Assembly (NCBI RefSeq): GCF_008065375.1
Contig: NZ_VJYI01000014.1
Coordinates: 186,001-250,000 of the forward strand
Length of the DNA: 64,000 nt
Source: Nonomuraea sp. SYSU D8015
GTDB lineage: Bacteria; Actinomycetota; Actinomycetes; Streptosporangiales; Streptosporangiaceae
Reading direction: 5' to 3'
Shown: piece after piece, positions 16,247 through 24,486 of the stretch
How positions within the stretch are numbered: the first letter of the stretch is position 1
How the letters are laid out: each line of letters begins with the position of its first letter
The notes under the pieces: generated by a model
Told to the model about the DNA's origin: nothing
Seen by the model: only the letters and a program-made list of their open reading frames with translations
Database searches by the model: none
Translations under genes and position numbers: made by a program

Positions 16247-16369
16247 GGATCTCCTCTCGTTCGGTGCCCTGGGGTCGCAGGGCCGGATTCCCAGGCAGGA
16301 CCTGGGCGCCTGGGGGCTTGGATCCCAGACCCACTGCGGGTCACGGGCACCACGTGGAGCCCAGGGGGC

Positions 16370-16696
16370 TCATAGCGGCCCTGTACGGGACCGCGCGTTG
16401 TACAGCAGGGCTGACTGGAACGCCAGCGTCGCGGCGAGCGCAATGGCGTCCGGCTGCCGGACGGTCGGCTGGACTCCGGCCGCCGCCATGTCGGCGGTGA
16501 CCGGCCGACACAGCCTGGCGATCCACCACACCTGACCGGACGCATCCTGCTCTCGGTCGATGTCCCACGCCGGGTAGGTGTTGCGCAGCGTCGACAGCTG
16601 ACGGCCCGCCAAGCCCTGCTGGATCACCGCCATTGCGACGACCTGTCGCACGTTCTGACCGGCCGCCTGAACCGGGCCGTGTACCTCCGCGGTCAT
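16370..16696 (-). CDS. Hypothetical protein next to GntR gene
   Basis: The 108-residue protein includes GQNVRQVVAMAVIQQGLAGR, TLRNTYPAWDIDREQDASGQ and VWWIARLCRPVTADMAAAGV, then DAIALAATLAFQSALLYNAR. The Trp-containing middle (YPAWDI...VWWIARL) recalls small actinobacterial proteins commonly encoded opposite a GntR or XRE regulator. No catalytic motif is seen. The frame is open much further upstream, but that extension is antisense to the GntR gene and not credible. Confidence 0.55.
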   Translation of the reverse strand: MTAEVHGPVQAAGQNVRQVVAMAVIQQGLAGRQLSTLRNTYPAWDIDREQDASGQVWWIARLCRPVTADMAAAGVQPTVRQPDAIALAATLAFQSALLYNARSRTGPL

Positions 16697-16744
16697 CGGC
16701 CTTCCTGTCCTCGGCCCCTGACACGTGCACGAGACCTGACGATT

Positions 16745-17464
16745 TTGGCAAGGCGGCCGGACCCACGTCCTCGTCATCAGCAGATCGCCGCGCAACTGCG
16801 GGCGGAGATCATGTCTGGCGCGCTGAGGCCAGGCGAGCAACTTCCTTCGACACCACATCTGGTTGCACGATTCGACGCAGCCAACGCGACGATCCAACGA
16901 GCTCTCCAATCCCTGAAGGATGAAGCCTTCCTCCGTGGTCACGCGGGTAAAGGCGTGTTCGTACGCGAGAAGCGGCAATTTGTCGTCCAGGCCGCCACCT
17001 ACAAGGCCCCGGGCCCGCGCGGCTATGGTTACGAATTGCTCGACGTAGCCGAGGTGAAGCCGCCAAATGACGTTGCCACTGCGCTCGCCCTCTCTGACGG
17101 TGACCGCGTGGTCATGCGTCATCGATTGCTGTTGCACGACGGCGACCCGGTAGAGCTGTCCTGGTCGTACTATCCGCTGGCCATCGCCGCCGGAAGCCCT
17201 TTGGCCGGTCGCAAGAAGATCCGCGGCGGTGCACCGCAAGTGCTGGCCCAGCTCGGGTTCCCGGAGCGGCGTTTCGAAGACCGCGTCTCCGTCCGGCAAC
17301 CCACCACGAAAGAGGTGGAGGGCTTGGACCTGCCGGCCGACGTACCGGTATTCAGACAATTCCGTGTGGTCTACAGCGACTTTCAGCGGCCGGTAGAGGT
17401 TTCGATTCTCATAAAAGGCGGCCACCTCTACGAGCTCTCGTATGATCAGGTCGTCGGCGAATAG
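16745..17464 (+). CDS. GntR/HutC-family regulator with UTRA domain
   Basis: An N-terminal GntR winged helix (HQQIAAQLRAEIMSGALRPG, LPSTPHLVARFDAANATIQRAL, GKGVFVRE) is followed by a UTRA ligand domain (VVMRHRLLLHDGDPVELSWSYYP, LPADVPVFRQFRVVYSDFQRPVEVSI). A longer frame from ATG 16679 would overlap the start of the divergent gene, so TTG at 16745 is favoured; the start is uncertain. UTRA proteins sense small metabolites. In actinomycetes such regulators often sit in integrative elements or small-gene cassettes like the one here. Confidence 0.8.
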   Translation: MARRPDPRPRHQQIAAQLRAEIMSGALRPGEQLPSTPHLVARFDAANATIQRALQSLKDEAFLRGHAGKGVFVREKRQFVVQAATYKAPGPRGYGYELLDVAEVKPPNDVATALALSDGDRVVMRHRLLLHDGDPVELSWSYYPLAIAAGSPLAGRKKIRGGAPQVLAQLGFPERRFEDRVSVRQPTTKEVEGLDLPADVPVFRQFRVVYSDFQRPVEVSILIKGGHLYELSYDQVVGE

Positions 17465-17832
17465 TGAGCACTCCGCGAGCCACGCCCATACGACCTGTCG
17501 ATCGTCACCGTGGATGCCGCGCCGGCCGGTGGTGCTTCGCCAAGCGACAAACCTCGACTGTAGGTCAACGCGACATCCATTCGCCACGGCGAGGAGCCAG
17601 GGAGCGGGAGAGGGTCGGCTGGCCGCCTCGCCGGGGATGAGGGCGAAGTCCAACCCGATGGACGCGCCGGCACCAGCGAGGCCGCTCACATGTAACGAAA
17701 TAGGGTGCTGAAGACCGAGACGTTGGGCTTGCGCTGCTGCTCCGGTCGGCACGAAGAGTGATGAAAATGTCACCGATCGGGTGCAGGATGCAGGCGACAC
17801 TCCGCCGCCTGGATCAAGGAGGTTTCTTGGCG
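17465..17832. other. Intergenic region with a dispersed repeat
   Basis: No gene is supported. It contains copy 1 of the 44-bp repeat (17608-17651) and, at its right end, AAGGAGG at 17816-17822, the ribosome-binding site of the small gene that follows. Confidence 0.5.
17608..17651 (+). repeat. Dispersed repeat, copy 1
   Basis: This 44-bp stretch matches 18433-18476 in 39 of 44 positions, same orientation. The shared core is CTCGCCG, then GGATGAGGGCGAAG. The two copies flank the 56-residue gene at 17833. No terminal inverted repeats or coding content were seen. Confidence 0.7.
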
Positions 17833-18003
17833 ATGCCCCGACTACAACTGCAGATGACCAGCGGTGATCGCTACTACGACCTGACGGCGGCTGTCGGCGA
17901 GGATGGCAACCTCCAGGTGGAGGTGATCGGCGTCAATGCCAACGGTGAGCAAATCGGCGAACTGGAGGGCTCGCTGCCGGGGGCAGACCTGAGGCTGATC
18001 TGA
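17833..18003 (+). CDS. Small hypothetical protein (56 aa)
   Basis: The ATG at 17833 follows AAGGAGG by about 10 bp. It encodes a compact 56-residue protein, MPRLQLQMTSGDRYYDLTA through EQIGELEGSLPGADLRLI. Alternating polar and hydrophobic residues suggest a small all-beta fold. No homologue is recognised. An upstream in-frame ATG at 17758 would add 25 unlikely residues and lacks a ribosome-binding site. Confidence 0.6.
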   Translation: MPRLQLQMTSGDRYYDLTAAVGEDGNLQVEVIGVNANGEQIGELEGSLPGADLRLI

Positions 18004-18432
18004 CGGCGGCTGGCCACGGCCGCCACGATGTTGAAGACTGCGGACGGGCCGGTCTCTCCCATGCTGGAGCAGAGACGCGCCAAGCACCGGAACTCCCACC
18101 AGCCACGGACGGCCCGAAGACGACCAGCTGCTACGAGAGTTGGCCGCCGCGCCCGGAGCGAACGTCCAAGACCTGATGGAAGTTTTCGGGCGCAGCAACA
18201 CCGCGATTCTCGCGCGACTGCCTCGGGTCGGCGTGTATGCGGAGTTGCCTGCCCGGCCACAGTAGACGCAGCAGCCCAGAGCGGTCCCGGCGGATGCGTC
18301 AAGCGTTGGCCGGATGGTCTGCCAACGGGTCCTTGCCCAGGTTGGCGGGCGGGTAGGCACTTAGCGACTGGGCCTTTGACCCACGGCCAACGACACATCG
18401 CTGCACAGCGCGGCCATGGCCGGGGGAAGTTC

Positions 18433-18476
18433 GAGAGGGCCGGCAGGCCACCTCGCCGAGGATGAGGGCGAAGCCC
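18433..18476 (+). repeat. Dispersed repeat, copy 2
   Basis: This is the second copy of the 44-bp repeat described at 17608-17651, with five differences. The 825-bp offset and same orientation are compatible with an old duplication or with a family of scattered extragenic repeats. Confidence 0.7.
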
Positions 18477-18514
18477 CCATCCACACAAGCCCGAGCGTCA
18501 GCGAGGGCGCCTCA

Positions 18515-18614
18515 GGGTGGGCTCCCGCCAGCCCACCCGGTAATCGGGATTGGGGCGGGCTCGCGAGCGGAGCGAGCGGGGTTTTCGGGGGTTCGAAAGG
18601 GGGCTTGCCCCCTT
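18515..18614. repeat. Cluster of extragenic palindromes
   Basis: Three inverted repeats lie within 100 bp: GGGTGGGCT/AGCCCACCC (18515-18538), GCTCGC/GCGAGC (near 18560-18578) and AAGGGGGC/GCCCCCTT (18597-18614). The arrangement resembles REP/BIME-type extragenic elements of high-GC actinobacteria. It could act as a barrier to read-through into the catabolic cluster. Confidence 0.5.
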
Positions 18615-18708
18615 GGGGGGCGCTGTCTGGAATCCCGTTGCGCGTAGCGTCCATCGTGGAAGGCCTTGCATTTGGGGTGGGGGCTCGCCCCGTGGGCGTG
18701 GTACGCTC

Positions 18709-18724
18709 CCAAGCGAGCGCTTGG
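18709..18724. promoter_or_regulatory. Catabolic-regulon operator, site A
   Basis: CCAAGCGAGCGCTTGG is a perfect dyad (7-bp arms, 2-bp centre) 22 bp upstream of the first LLM gene. Related sequences occur at 25392, 28214, 30257 and 41392, all at promoters of metabolic genes of the same region, which supports a shared regulator. Confidence 0.65.
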
Positions 18725-18746
18725 TTTACCTCTGAGGGGCCGCCGC

Positions 18747-19802
18747 ATGAAGTTCTCGACCTTCCACCTCTACCACCGTTTCGACGGCCAGAGCTTCAAG
18801 GACGTCTACGACTACCACCTGGAGCTCATCGAGCTGGCCGAGGAGCTGGGGTTCGACGGGGTACGGCTGGCCGAGCACCACTTCCGCGACTACGGCGTCG
18901 TTCCGAACCTGTTCACCATGCTCGCCCACGCCGCCGCCCGCACCTCCCGCATCAGGCTCGGCACCGGCATCGTCGTGCTCCCCCTGCACAATCCCATTCA
19001 CGTGGCCGAGGAGGCCGCCCAGGTCGACGTGCTGTCCGGTGGGCGGCTGGATCTCGGGATCGGGCGGGGATACCAGAGTTTCGAGTTCGAGGGGTTCGGG
19101 ATCGATCTGGCCGAGGCGCGTGACCGCTTCAACGAGGCGCTGGAGGTGATCGTCGGGCTCTGGACGCAGGAGGCGTACCAGCACGAGGGGAAGTTCTACA
19201 AGACCGGCACCGAGGTCTCGCTCGTGCCCAGGCCGCTGCAGAGCCCGTACCCGCCGCTGCACGTGGCGGCCGTCTCCCCCGAGACCGTGACCATGTACGC
19301 CGAGCGTGGCCTGCCCATCCTGGCCGACCCGGCGGCCACGTTCCGCAAGGTCGTCAAGGCGGCCGAGACCTGGCGGGAGACGTCCGCGCAGGCCGGGCAC
19401 CCACCGGGGGCCGAGCTGGTGGTGGCGCGTAGCGTGTACGTGGCCCCGACCCTTGAGCAGGCCCGCGAGGACCAGGCGAGGTTCGAGGCGTCGTTCGACC
19501 GCTCGCGCATCTTCAACGAGAAGAGCGCCCCCATCGATCCCAAGACCGGCAAGGCCGCCCAGGGCTTCGAGTACTACCAGGACCGCTACCTCAAGGGCGG
19601 CACGGTGTCGGCCGACTTCCGGTGGGAGCAACTGGAGGTCATCGGGGACCCGGCCCGCGTCGTCGAGCAGATCTCGCTGCTCCGGGACGCCGGCTTCACG
19701 AACCTCCTGTGCGATTTCGGCAGCACTCGGCCGATGCCGCTGGAGGACATGAAGCAGGTCATGCGCTTCTTCGCGACAGAAGTCATGCCGGCTTTCCGCT
19801 GA
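18747..19802 (+). CDS. LLM-class flavin-dependent oxidoreductase
   Basis: The 351-residue protein has a luciferase-like fold: YDYHLELIELAEELGFDGV, RLAEHHFRDYGVVPNL, RIRLGTGIVVLPLHNPIHVAEE, LSGGRLDLGIGRGYQSFEF, and the C-terminal GDPARVVEQISLLRDAGF. Such enzymes are monooxygenases or dehydrogenases using FMNH2 or F420; the cofactor cannot be settled by eye. GAGGGG precedes the ATG, and the perfect operator dyad lies at 18709. The downstream acyl-CoA synthetase-like gene is separated by a stop-codon repeat and is probably co-transcribed. Confidence 0.9.
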   Translation: MKFSTFHLYHRFDGQSFKDVYDYHLELIELAEELGFDGVRLAEHHFRDYGVVPNLFTMLAHAAARTSRIRLGTGIVVLPLHNPIHVAEEAAQVDVLSGGRLDLGIGRGYQSFEFEGFGIDLAEARDRFNEALEVIVGLWTQEAYQHEGKFYKTGTEVSLVPRPLQSPYPPLHVAAVSPETVTMYAERGLPILADPAATFRKVVKAAETWRETSAQAGHPPGAELVVARSVYVAPTLEQAREDQARFEASFDRSRIFNEKSAPIDPKTGKAAQGFEYYQDRYLKGGTVSADFRWEQLEVIGDPARVVEQISLLRDAGFTNLLCDFGSTRPMPLEDMKQVMRFFATEVMPAFR

Positions 19803-19895
19803 CCGCCCCGCTGACCGCCCAGCTGACCGCCCAGCTGACGGCCCCGCTGACCGCCCCGCCCACAATCCCGCCGACGACCTCGCTGACGATCCCTC
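19800..19895 (+). repeat. 12-bp tandem repeat carrying in-frame stop codons
   Basis: Starting exactly at the LLM stop codon, the unit TGACCGCCC(C/A)GC recurs five times and then degenerates over three more units. Because 12 is a multiple of three, each good copy presents a TGA in the LLM frame, giving five stops in a row before the next ribosome-binding site. Confidence 0.8.
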
Positions 19896-19907
19896 TGGAG
19901 GGTGAAG

Positions 19908-21413
19908 ATGATCCACAGCCTGTCCCTCTCAGACGTCCTCGCCGAGCACGCCCGCAGCCGCCCCCAGGTGACGGCCGTCGTGGACGGGGAGGTGCGGTTC
20001 ACGTATCTGGAGCTGGACGCCCGCGTGTCCCGGCTCGCCGACGCGCTCGCCGGACAGGGCGTCGGAGCCGGTGACCGGGTGCTGTGGCTCGGCCAGAACG
20101 CGTACGCGGTGCTGGAGCTGCTGCTGGCCTGCTCCCGCCTGGGGGCGATCTTCTGCCCGGCCAACTGGCGGCAGTCGGAGGACGAGCTGCGCTTCGTGCT
20201 GTCCGACCTGACCCCCGCCGTGGTCGTCTGGGAGCCCTCCGACACCACCACCTCCCTCCAGGCGGGGTCGAAGGAGACGACGGCGGCGGTCTGGGTGCGG
20301 GCGGGTGACGACTACGAGCAGTTGGTGGCCGGCGGTTCGGTCAGGGAGTTCCCGCAGGTCGCCGACACCGAGCCGACCCTCGCCCTCTACACCGCCGCCT
20401 TCGAGGGCCGCCCCAACGCGGCACTGCTCAGCAGCGCCGCGCTCATCGCCCACAGCACGTCGCTGCTCGTCGTCCGGCAGATGGAGCCGGGCTTCACCTT
20501 CCTCAACAACGGGCCGCTGTTCCACGTCGGCACGATGATGTTCTGCCTGGCCACCCTCCAGATCGGCGGCACCAACGTCTTCACCCCCGCCTTCGACGCG
20601 GAGGAGGTGTGCCGGCTGATCGACGCCGAGCGGGTGACACAGGCGTTCCTGTTCGGCCAGATGATCGACGCGGTGGTGAAGGCGAACGCGGGCGGCAAGT
20701 ACGACCTGTCCTCGCTCAGGTTCGTCTCCCACTCGGCCGAGTGGGACGAGATGATCACGGTGGACGACTCGCCGTGGTGCCGGTCGAAGATGGGCGGGTA
20801 CGGGCAGACGGAGGTGGGCGGCATGCTCACGTTCCTGGGGCTCGCCGAGGGCGGGGCCGGGTTCGCGGGGCGGCCGTCGCCGCTGGTGCAGGTACGCATC
20901 CTCGGCCCCGACGACGCCGAGCTGCCGCCGGGCGAGGTGGGCGAGATCTGCGCACGAGGCAAATCCCTCTTTTCCGGATATTTCGCCCGGCCCGACTTAA
21001 ATGCGGCGAAGTCGCGGAATGGCTGGCATCACACCGGCGACCTCGGCCGCCGCGAGCCCGACGGCACGATCACGTTCATCGGCCCCAAGCTTCGCATGAT
21101 CAAGTCCGGCGCCGAGAACGTCTACCCGGCCGAGGTCGAGCGCGCGCTCAAGTCCCACCCCGCCGTGGCCGACGCCGCGGTGATCGGTGTGCCGGACCCG
21201 ACCTGGCACCAGGCGGTCAAGGCCGTGGTGGCGCTCAAGCCGGACGCCGTCGCCACGGCCGACGAGCTGATCGAGCACGTCAAGACGCAGGTGGCGTCGT
21301 ACAAGAAGCCCAGGGAGGTCGCGTTCGTGGACGCGATCCCCAAACGCGGTTTCACGCCCGACTATGACGCCCTGGACGCCGCCCACGGCGGCGGCAACTA
21401 CCCCGGGCTCTGA
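19908..21413 (+). CDS. Acyl-CoA synthetase-like AMP-binding protein with atypical motifs
   Basis: The overall ANL fold is clear over 501 residues: FLNNGPLFHVGTMM, GGYGQTEVGGM, RNGWHHTGDLGRREPDGTITF, KSGAENVYPAEVERAL. The phosphate loop (normally YTSGTTGxPKG) reads ALYTAAFEGRPNAALLS at residues 159-175. The C-terminal catalytic-lysine motif (normally GK near the end) reads PKRGFTPDYDALDA. Activity may therefore differ from a standard fatty acyl-CoA ligase, although similar variants seem to occur in other actinobacteria. GGAGG lies 6 bp before ATG 19908. Its 3' end overlaps the convergent TetR gene by 16 bp. Confidence 0.85.
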   Translation: MIHSLSLSDVLAEHARSRPQVTAVVDGEVRFTYLELDARVSRLADALAGQGVGAGDRVLWLGQNAYAVLELLLACSRLGAIFCPANWRQSEDELRFVLSDLTPAVVVWEPSDTTTSLQAGSKETTAAVWVRAGDDYEQLVAGGSVREFPQVADTEPTLALYTAAFEGRPNAALLSSAALIAHSTSLLVVRQMEPGFTFLNNGPLFHVGTMMFCLATLQIGGTNVFTPAFDAEEVCRLIDAERVTQAFLFGQMIDAVVKANAGGKYDLSSLRFVSHSAEWDEMITVDDSPWCRSKMGGYGQTEVGGMLTFLGLAEGGAGFAGRPSPLVQVRILGPDDAELPPGEVGEICARGKSLFSGYFARPDLNAAKSRNGWHHTGDLGRREPDGTITFIGPKLRMIKSGAENVYPAEVERALKSHPAVADAAVIGVPDPTWHQAVKAVVALKPDAVATADELIEHVKTQVASYKKPREVAFVDAIPKRGFTPDYDALDAAHGGGNYPGL

Positions 21414-22012
21414 TCGCCCCGGCTGATCGGCAGACCCGCGTCCAGGTGGGCGAGGGCCTGGTCGAACGCTTCGACGACCTCCATCGACGGATCCTTCGCC
21501 CAGTCGAACCAAAGTGCCCACATCACGCCCATGATCGCCCCGGTGACGTTGCGGATCTCCGGATCGCCGGGGTCGCGGCCCTCGCGTGCCGCCAGCTCGT
21601 CCCGCACGGTGGCCATGACGCCACGGATGTTGTCGAGGCTCGCCGCCCACAGCTCGGGCACCGTGAGCATGAGCTTCTCGCGCTCCACGCTATCGGCGCG
21701 CTCCTCGGGCGTCTGCGCGTCCAGTACCTGTCGCATGGTGACGCGTACGGCCTGCACGGGGTTGAGCTCGCGCGGCGCCGCCCTCAGTGCCTCGACGAAG
21801 GGCGGGAACTGGTCGACCAGCACCAGATCCTCTTTCGTCGGGAAATAGCGGAAGACGGTGCTGGGCGCGACCTCCGCCGCCTCCGCGATCTGCTCGACCG
21901 TCGTCGCCGCATACCCCTGCTCACGGAACAGCCGCAGCGCCTCCCTCTGGATCAGCGCCCTGGTCTTGGCCTTCTTCCGCTCCCGCAGGCCCTGCGCCGG
22001 TCGATCGCTCAT
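21398..22012 (-). CDS. TetR-family regulator beside the P450 gene
   Basis: The 204-residue protein has a standard TetR DNA-binding domain (KTRALIQREALRLFREQGYA, TTVEQIAEAAEVAPSTVFRY, FPTKEDLVLVDQ) and an MftR-like C-terminal domain (VRVTMRQVLDAQTPEERADS, REKLMLTVPELWAASLDNIR). The frame runs on far upstream antisense to the P450 gene, but ATG 22012 fits the family length. A perfect 16-bp palindrome at 22091 between it and the divergent P450 is the probable operator. Confidence 0.88.
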   Translation of the reverse strand: MSDRPAQGLRERKKAKTRALIQREALRLFREQGYAATTVEQIAEAAEVAPSTVFRYFPTKEDLVLVDQFPPFVEALRAAPRELNPVQAVRVTMRQVLDAQTPEERADSVEREKLMLTVPELWAASLDNIRGVMATVRDELAAREGRDPGDPEIRNVTGAIMGVMWALWFDWAKDPSMEVVEAFDQALAHLDAGLPISRGDQSPG

Positions 22013-22090
22013 GCCTACGCATTCTGCGGGCTGAAGGCGGTGCACGTCCACTTTCAGGAGAGGGCAATCTTTTGCTAGACGACTCCATTT

Positions 22091-22106
22091 TGAGAGTCTA
22101 CTCTCA
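22091..22106. promoter_or_regulatory. TetR/P450 divergent operator
   Basis: TGAGAGTCTACTCTCA is a perfect palindrome (7-bp arms, 2-bp centre) ending 5 bp before the P450 start codon. Binding there would block P450 transcription. The dyad differs from the CCAAGC dyads of the region, so this pair is a separate regulon. Confidence 0.65.
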
Positions 22107-22111
22107 TAATT

Positions 22112-23251
22112 ATGAAACTCCCCACCGAACGCATGCCGGAACGTCCCTTCGATCCCCCCGCCGCACTGCGCGGCCTGCCGCCCATGACGCGCCTGGAGTT
22201 CGCCGACGGCCACCTGGGATGGCTGGCCACCACCTACGCCGCCGCCCGCACCGTGCTGAGCGACCCGAGGTTCAGCGCGCGGCAGGAGCTCAAGCACATC
22301 GCCTATCACTCGGTGCGCCCCGGCGGCTCGGGCAGCCCGGCCCCGCCGGGCTTCTTCGTCGCCACCGACCCGCCGGAGCACACCCGGTACCGCCGCCTGC
22401 TGACCGGCCAATTCACGCTGCGCGGGATGCGCCTGCTGGAGCCGCGCATCGAGCGGATCACCGCCGATCACCTGGACGCCATGGAGGCGGCGGGCCCGCC
22501 CGCCGACCTCGTGTCGGCGTACGCGCTGCCGATCCCCTCGCTGGTGATCTGCGAACTGCTCGGCGTCCCGTACGAGGACCACGACTTCTTCCAGGAACGC
22601 AGCACACGCATCGTCACGCCGGGCGCCGGAGGCGAGCAGGCGGCCCAGGAACTGGCCGCGTACATGGGCGAGCTGGTGCTCCGCAAGCGGGCAGAGCCGG
22701 CGGACGACCTGCTCAGCGGGCTGACCGGCGATCTGACCGACGACGAGCTGGCCACCATCGGGATGTCGCTGCTCGTCGCGGGTCACGAGACGACCGCGAA
22801 CCAGCTGGCGCTCGGCGTGTTCGCGCTGCTCGCGCACGGACGGAAGTACGACGAAGGTCTGGAGGAGGAGCTGCTGCGCTGGCTGTCGATCGTGCACCTG
22901 GGCGCGCCGAGCCGGGCCGCGCTGGAGGACGTGGAGGTGGAGGGCGTGCTGGTCGGGAAGGGCGAGACGGTCGCGCTGTCCCTGCCCATGGTCAACCGGG
23001 ATCCGGCCGTGTTCGACGACCCTGACGCGCTCCTGCCCGACCGCCCGGAGGCCAGGCGGCACCTGGCCTTCGGGCACGGCGTGCACCAGTGTCTGGGTCA
23101 ACAGCTCGCACGGCTCGAGCTGCGGATCGGCTACCGCAGACTGTTCGAGCGCTTCCCCGGCCTGCGGCCGGCCGTCCCTGTGACGGAGGTGCCGCTGAGG
23201 GAGGGCGCCTTGGCCTACGGGGTCCAGCGGCTGCCGGTCACCTGGTCCTGA
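22112..23251 (+). CDS. Cytochrome P450
   Basis: The 379-residue bacterial class I P450 carries the I-helix motif AGHETTA (residues 223-229), the K-helix EELLR (Glu253, Arg256), and the heme loop FGHGVHQCLGQQLAR with Cys327 as thiolate ligand. ATDPPEHTRYRRLL in the C-helix region is typical of the CYP105/107 type. The meander part is short (the NRDP region is followed quickly by the heme loop), making the protein slightly smaller than the usual 400. No ferredoxin or reductase gene is adjacent, so redox partners must come from elsewhere. Its start lies right after the TetR palindrome. Confidence 0.93.
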   Translation: MKLPTERMPERPFDPPAALRGLPPMTRLEFADGHLGWLATTYAAARTVLSDPRFSARQELKHIAYHSVRPGGSGSPAPPGFFVATDPPEHTRYRRLLTGQFTLRGMRLLEPRIERITADHLDAMEAAGPPADLVSAYALPIPSLVICELLGVPYEDHDFFQERSTRIVTPGAGGEQAAQELAAYMGELVLRKRAEPADDLLSGLTGDLTDDELATIGMSLLVAGHETTANQLALGVFALLAHGRKYDEGLEEELLRWLSIVHLGAPSRAALEDVEVEGVLVGKGETVALSLPMVNRDPAVFDDPDALLPDRPEARRHLAFGHGVHQCLGQQLARLELRIGYRRLFERFPGLRPAVPVTEVPLREGALAYGVQRLPVTWS

Positions 23252-24386
23252 TCCGCTCCAGCGTGTGGTCGCGGCACCCGGACGGCGGGTTCACGGGATT
23301 GCACCGGACGGTCGCGCCCCCTGGCAGCTCGGCGGTGTAGTCGCTGCCGTGGCGGGCCGACAGGCCGATCACCGGGAAGTCGGTGCTGATCATCTGTGCG
23401 CCGCTGTCCAGCGCCGCCTTCAGCCGGCCCGTGTCACCCGACCTGGCCTCGGTGAACGGCACGTCCGACCGGGTGCGTACGTAGTACCCCTTCCGCACGA
23501 GATCCTGGATCTGCGCCAGGTTGGCCCCCTGGGGCTCGTTCCAGCCGACGAAGGCGGCGTCGGCCCGGCCGGGACGGGAGTTCGTGAACAGCACGCGCCC
23601 CTCCAGGCTCGGCCGGCCCGCCAGGTAGGGCTGCTGGATGGCGCTCGCCTGGTTGTCCATGAAGAACAGGACCTTGCCCCGGGACGCGTTCAGCTCGGGC
23701 CAGCCGTGCTTGAGCACCGACTGTTCGAGGGTGAGCCCGGGCTTGCGGACGTCGTCGGGCGTGATGAGCCGCTCGTCGGGGAACACGGAGCGGATATCCG
23801 CGTCCAGGGCGTCCATGAGGGCCGTGTCCCAGGCCGGGCTCTTGGCGCCGCCCAAGGCCTCCTTCTTCGGGTCGGTGCTCTTGAGCTCGGTGAGCACGGT
23901 CAGCGGCACGTGCCCGGGGTGGGCGTCGGACCACTCGCGTACCTGGCGCAGGCAGGACACCAGGGTCGAGCAGTTGGTGCCGTAGTCGTGGTCGGCCCAG
24001 TGCAGCACCTTGAAGCCGGGCTGGGCGAGCGCCGGGTCGTCGAGCGGGGGCAGCCCGGCGTCGCGGCGGACCAGCGGGCTGGTGTACAGGCCGCCCTTGG
24101 GGTCGGGGAAGACGTCCAGCTCGATGCCGCGTACGCGCTGGGCGCCGAACTGGTGGGGCAGCGCCGGGTAGGAGTACTGCAGGTTCCACCAGTTGGCGTC
24201 GGTCCTGCGCTGGACGTCCTTCTCGGCGTCGGTCAGCTCGCGGTGGTAGCTGTTGTGGGTGGCCATGGTCTGGACGTGGTTGATCCGCAGGGTTCCGCGT
24301 CCGGCCGCGGTGGCGGCGTCGGCGGCGGGTACGGCCGCGAGCGCGGCCACGGCGGCGGTGGCGGCGATGAGGGCGAGGCTGCGCAT
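23238..24386 (-). CDS. Secreted Ca2+-dependent phosphoinositide phospholipase C-like protein
   Basis: A signal peptide opens the 382-residue protein (MRSLALIAATAAVAALAAVP). The mature part fits the PI-PLC TIM-barrel family: VQTMATHNSYHRE with the first catalytic His, RVRGIELDVFPDP with metal ligands, FKVLHWADHD with the second His, then LTVLTELKS and KVLFFMDNQ. The family cleaves phosphoinositides or related glycerophospholipids outside the cell. It is convergent with the P450 gene (14-bp overlap) and has no obvious link to its neighbours. Confidence 0.88.
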   Translation of the reverse strand: MRSLALIAATAAVAALAAVPAADAATAAGRGTLRINHVQTMATHNSYHRELTDAEKDVQRRTDANWWNLQYSYPALPHQFGAQRVRGIELDVFPDPKGGLYTSPLVRRDAGLPPLDDPALAQPGFKVLHWADHDYGTNCSTLVSCLRQVREWSDAHPGHVPLTVLTELKSTDPKKEALGGAKSPAWDTALMDALDADIRSVFPDERLITPDDVRKPGLTLEQSVLKHGWPELNASRGKVLFFMDNQASAIQQPYLAGRPSLEGRVLFTNSRPGRADAAFVGWNEPQGANLAQIQDLVRKGYYVRTRSDVPFTEARSGDTGRLKAALDSGAQMISTDFPVIGLSARHGSDYTAELPGGATVRCNPVNPPSGCRDHTLERIRTR

Positions 24387-24486
24387 GGGTCTCCTAGCAC
24401 GGGGGCTTACCGGGAGCGACCTTCGGAGTCAGGGGTTAACGCCCGATCATGAAATAGCCGAACAAGTCGCGAAATATGCGCGAATC

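Larger units (their letters stand above)
18004..18746. other. Gene-poor, hairpin-rich region
   Basis: No complete gene is supported. A plus-strand frame ending at 18265 (DDQLLRELAAAPGANVQDLM, EVFGRSNTAILARLPRVGVY) has coding-like bias and a possible helix-turn-helix look, but no start, so it may be a gene remnant. Repeat copy 2 lies at 18433-18476, strong hairpins at 18515-18614 and an operator at 18709. Confidence 0.4.

Noticed and set aside
17976..17987. CTGCCGGGGGCA, identical to part of the tRNA-Arg acceptor end, as a second att site
   Set aside because: Only 12 bp of GC-rich sequence inside a small coding frame, with no T-arm; chance is sufficient.
21398..23101. A 567-codon minus-strand frame covering the TetR gene and the whole P450 gene
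   Set aside because: Only the last 204 codons have TetR features; the rest is antisense to a clear P450 and has Arg/Gly/His-rich shadow composition typical of high-GC DNA.
19908..23251. Non-ribosomal or polyketide natural-product cluster (AMP-binding protein plus P450)
   Set aside because: No carrier protein, condensation, ketosynthase or thioesterase domain occurs; the AMP-binding proteins look like CoA ligases in a catabolic setting.
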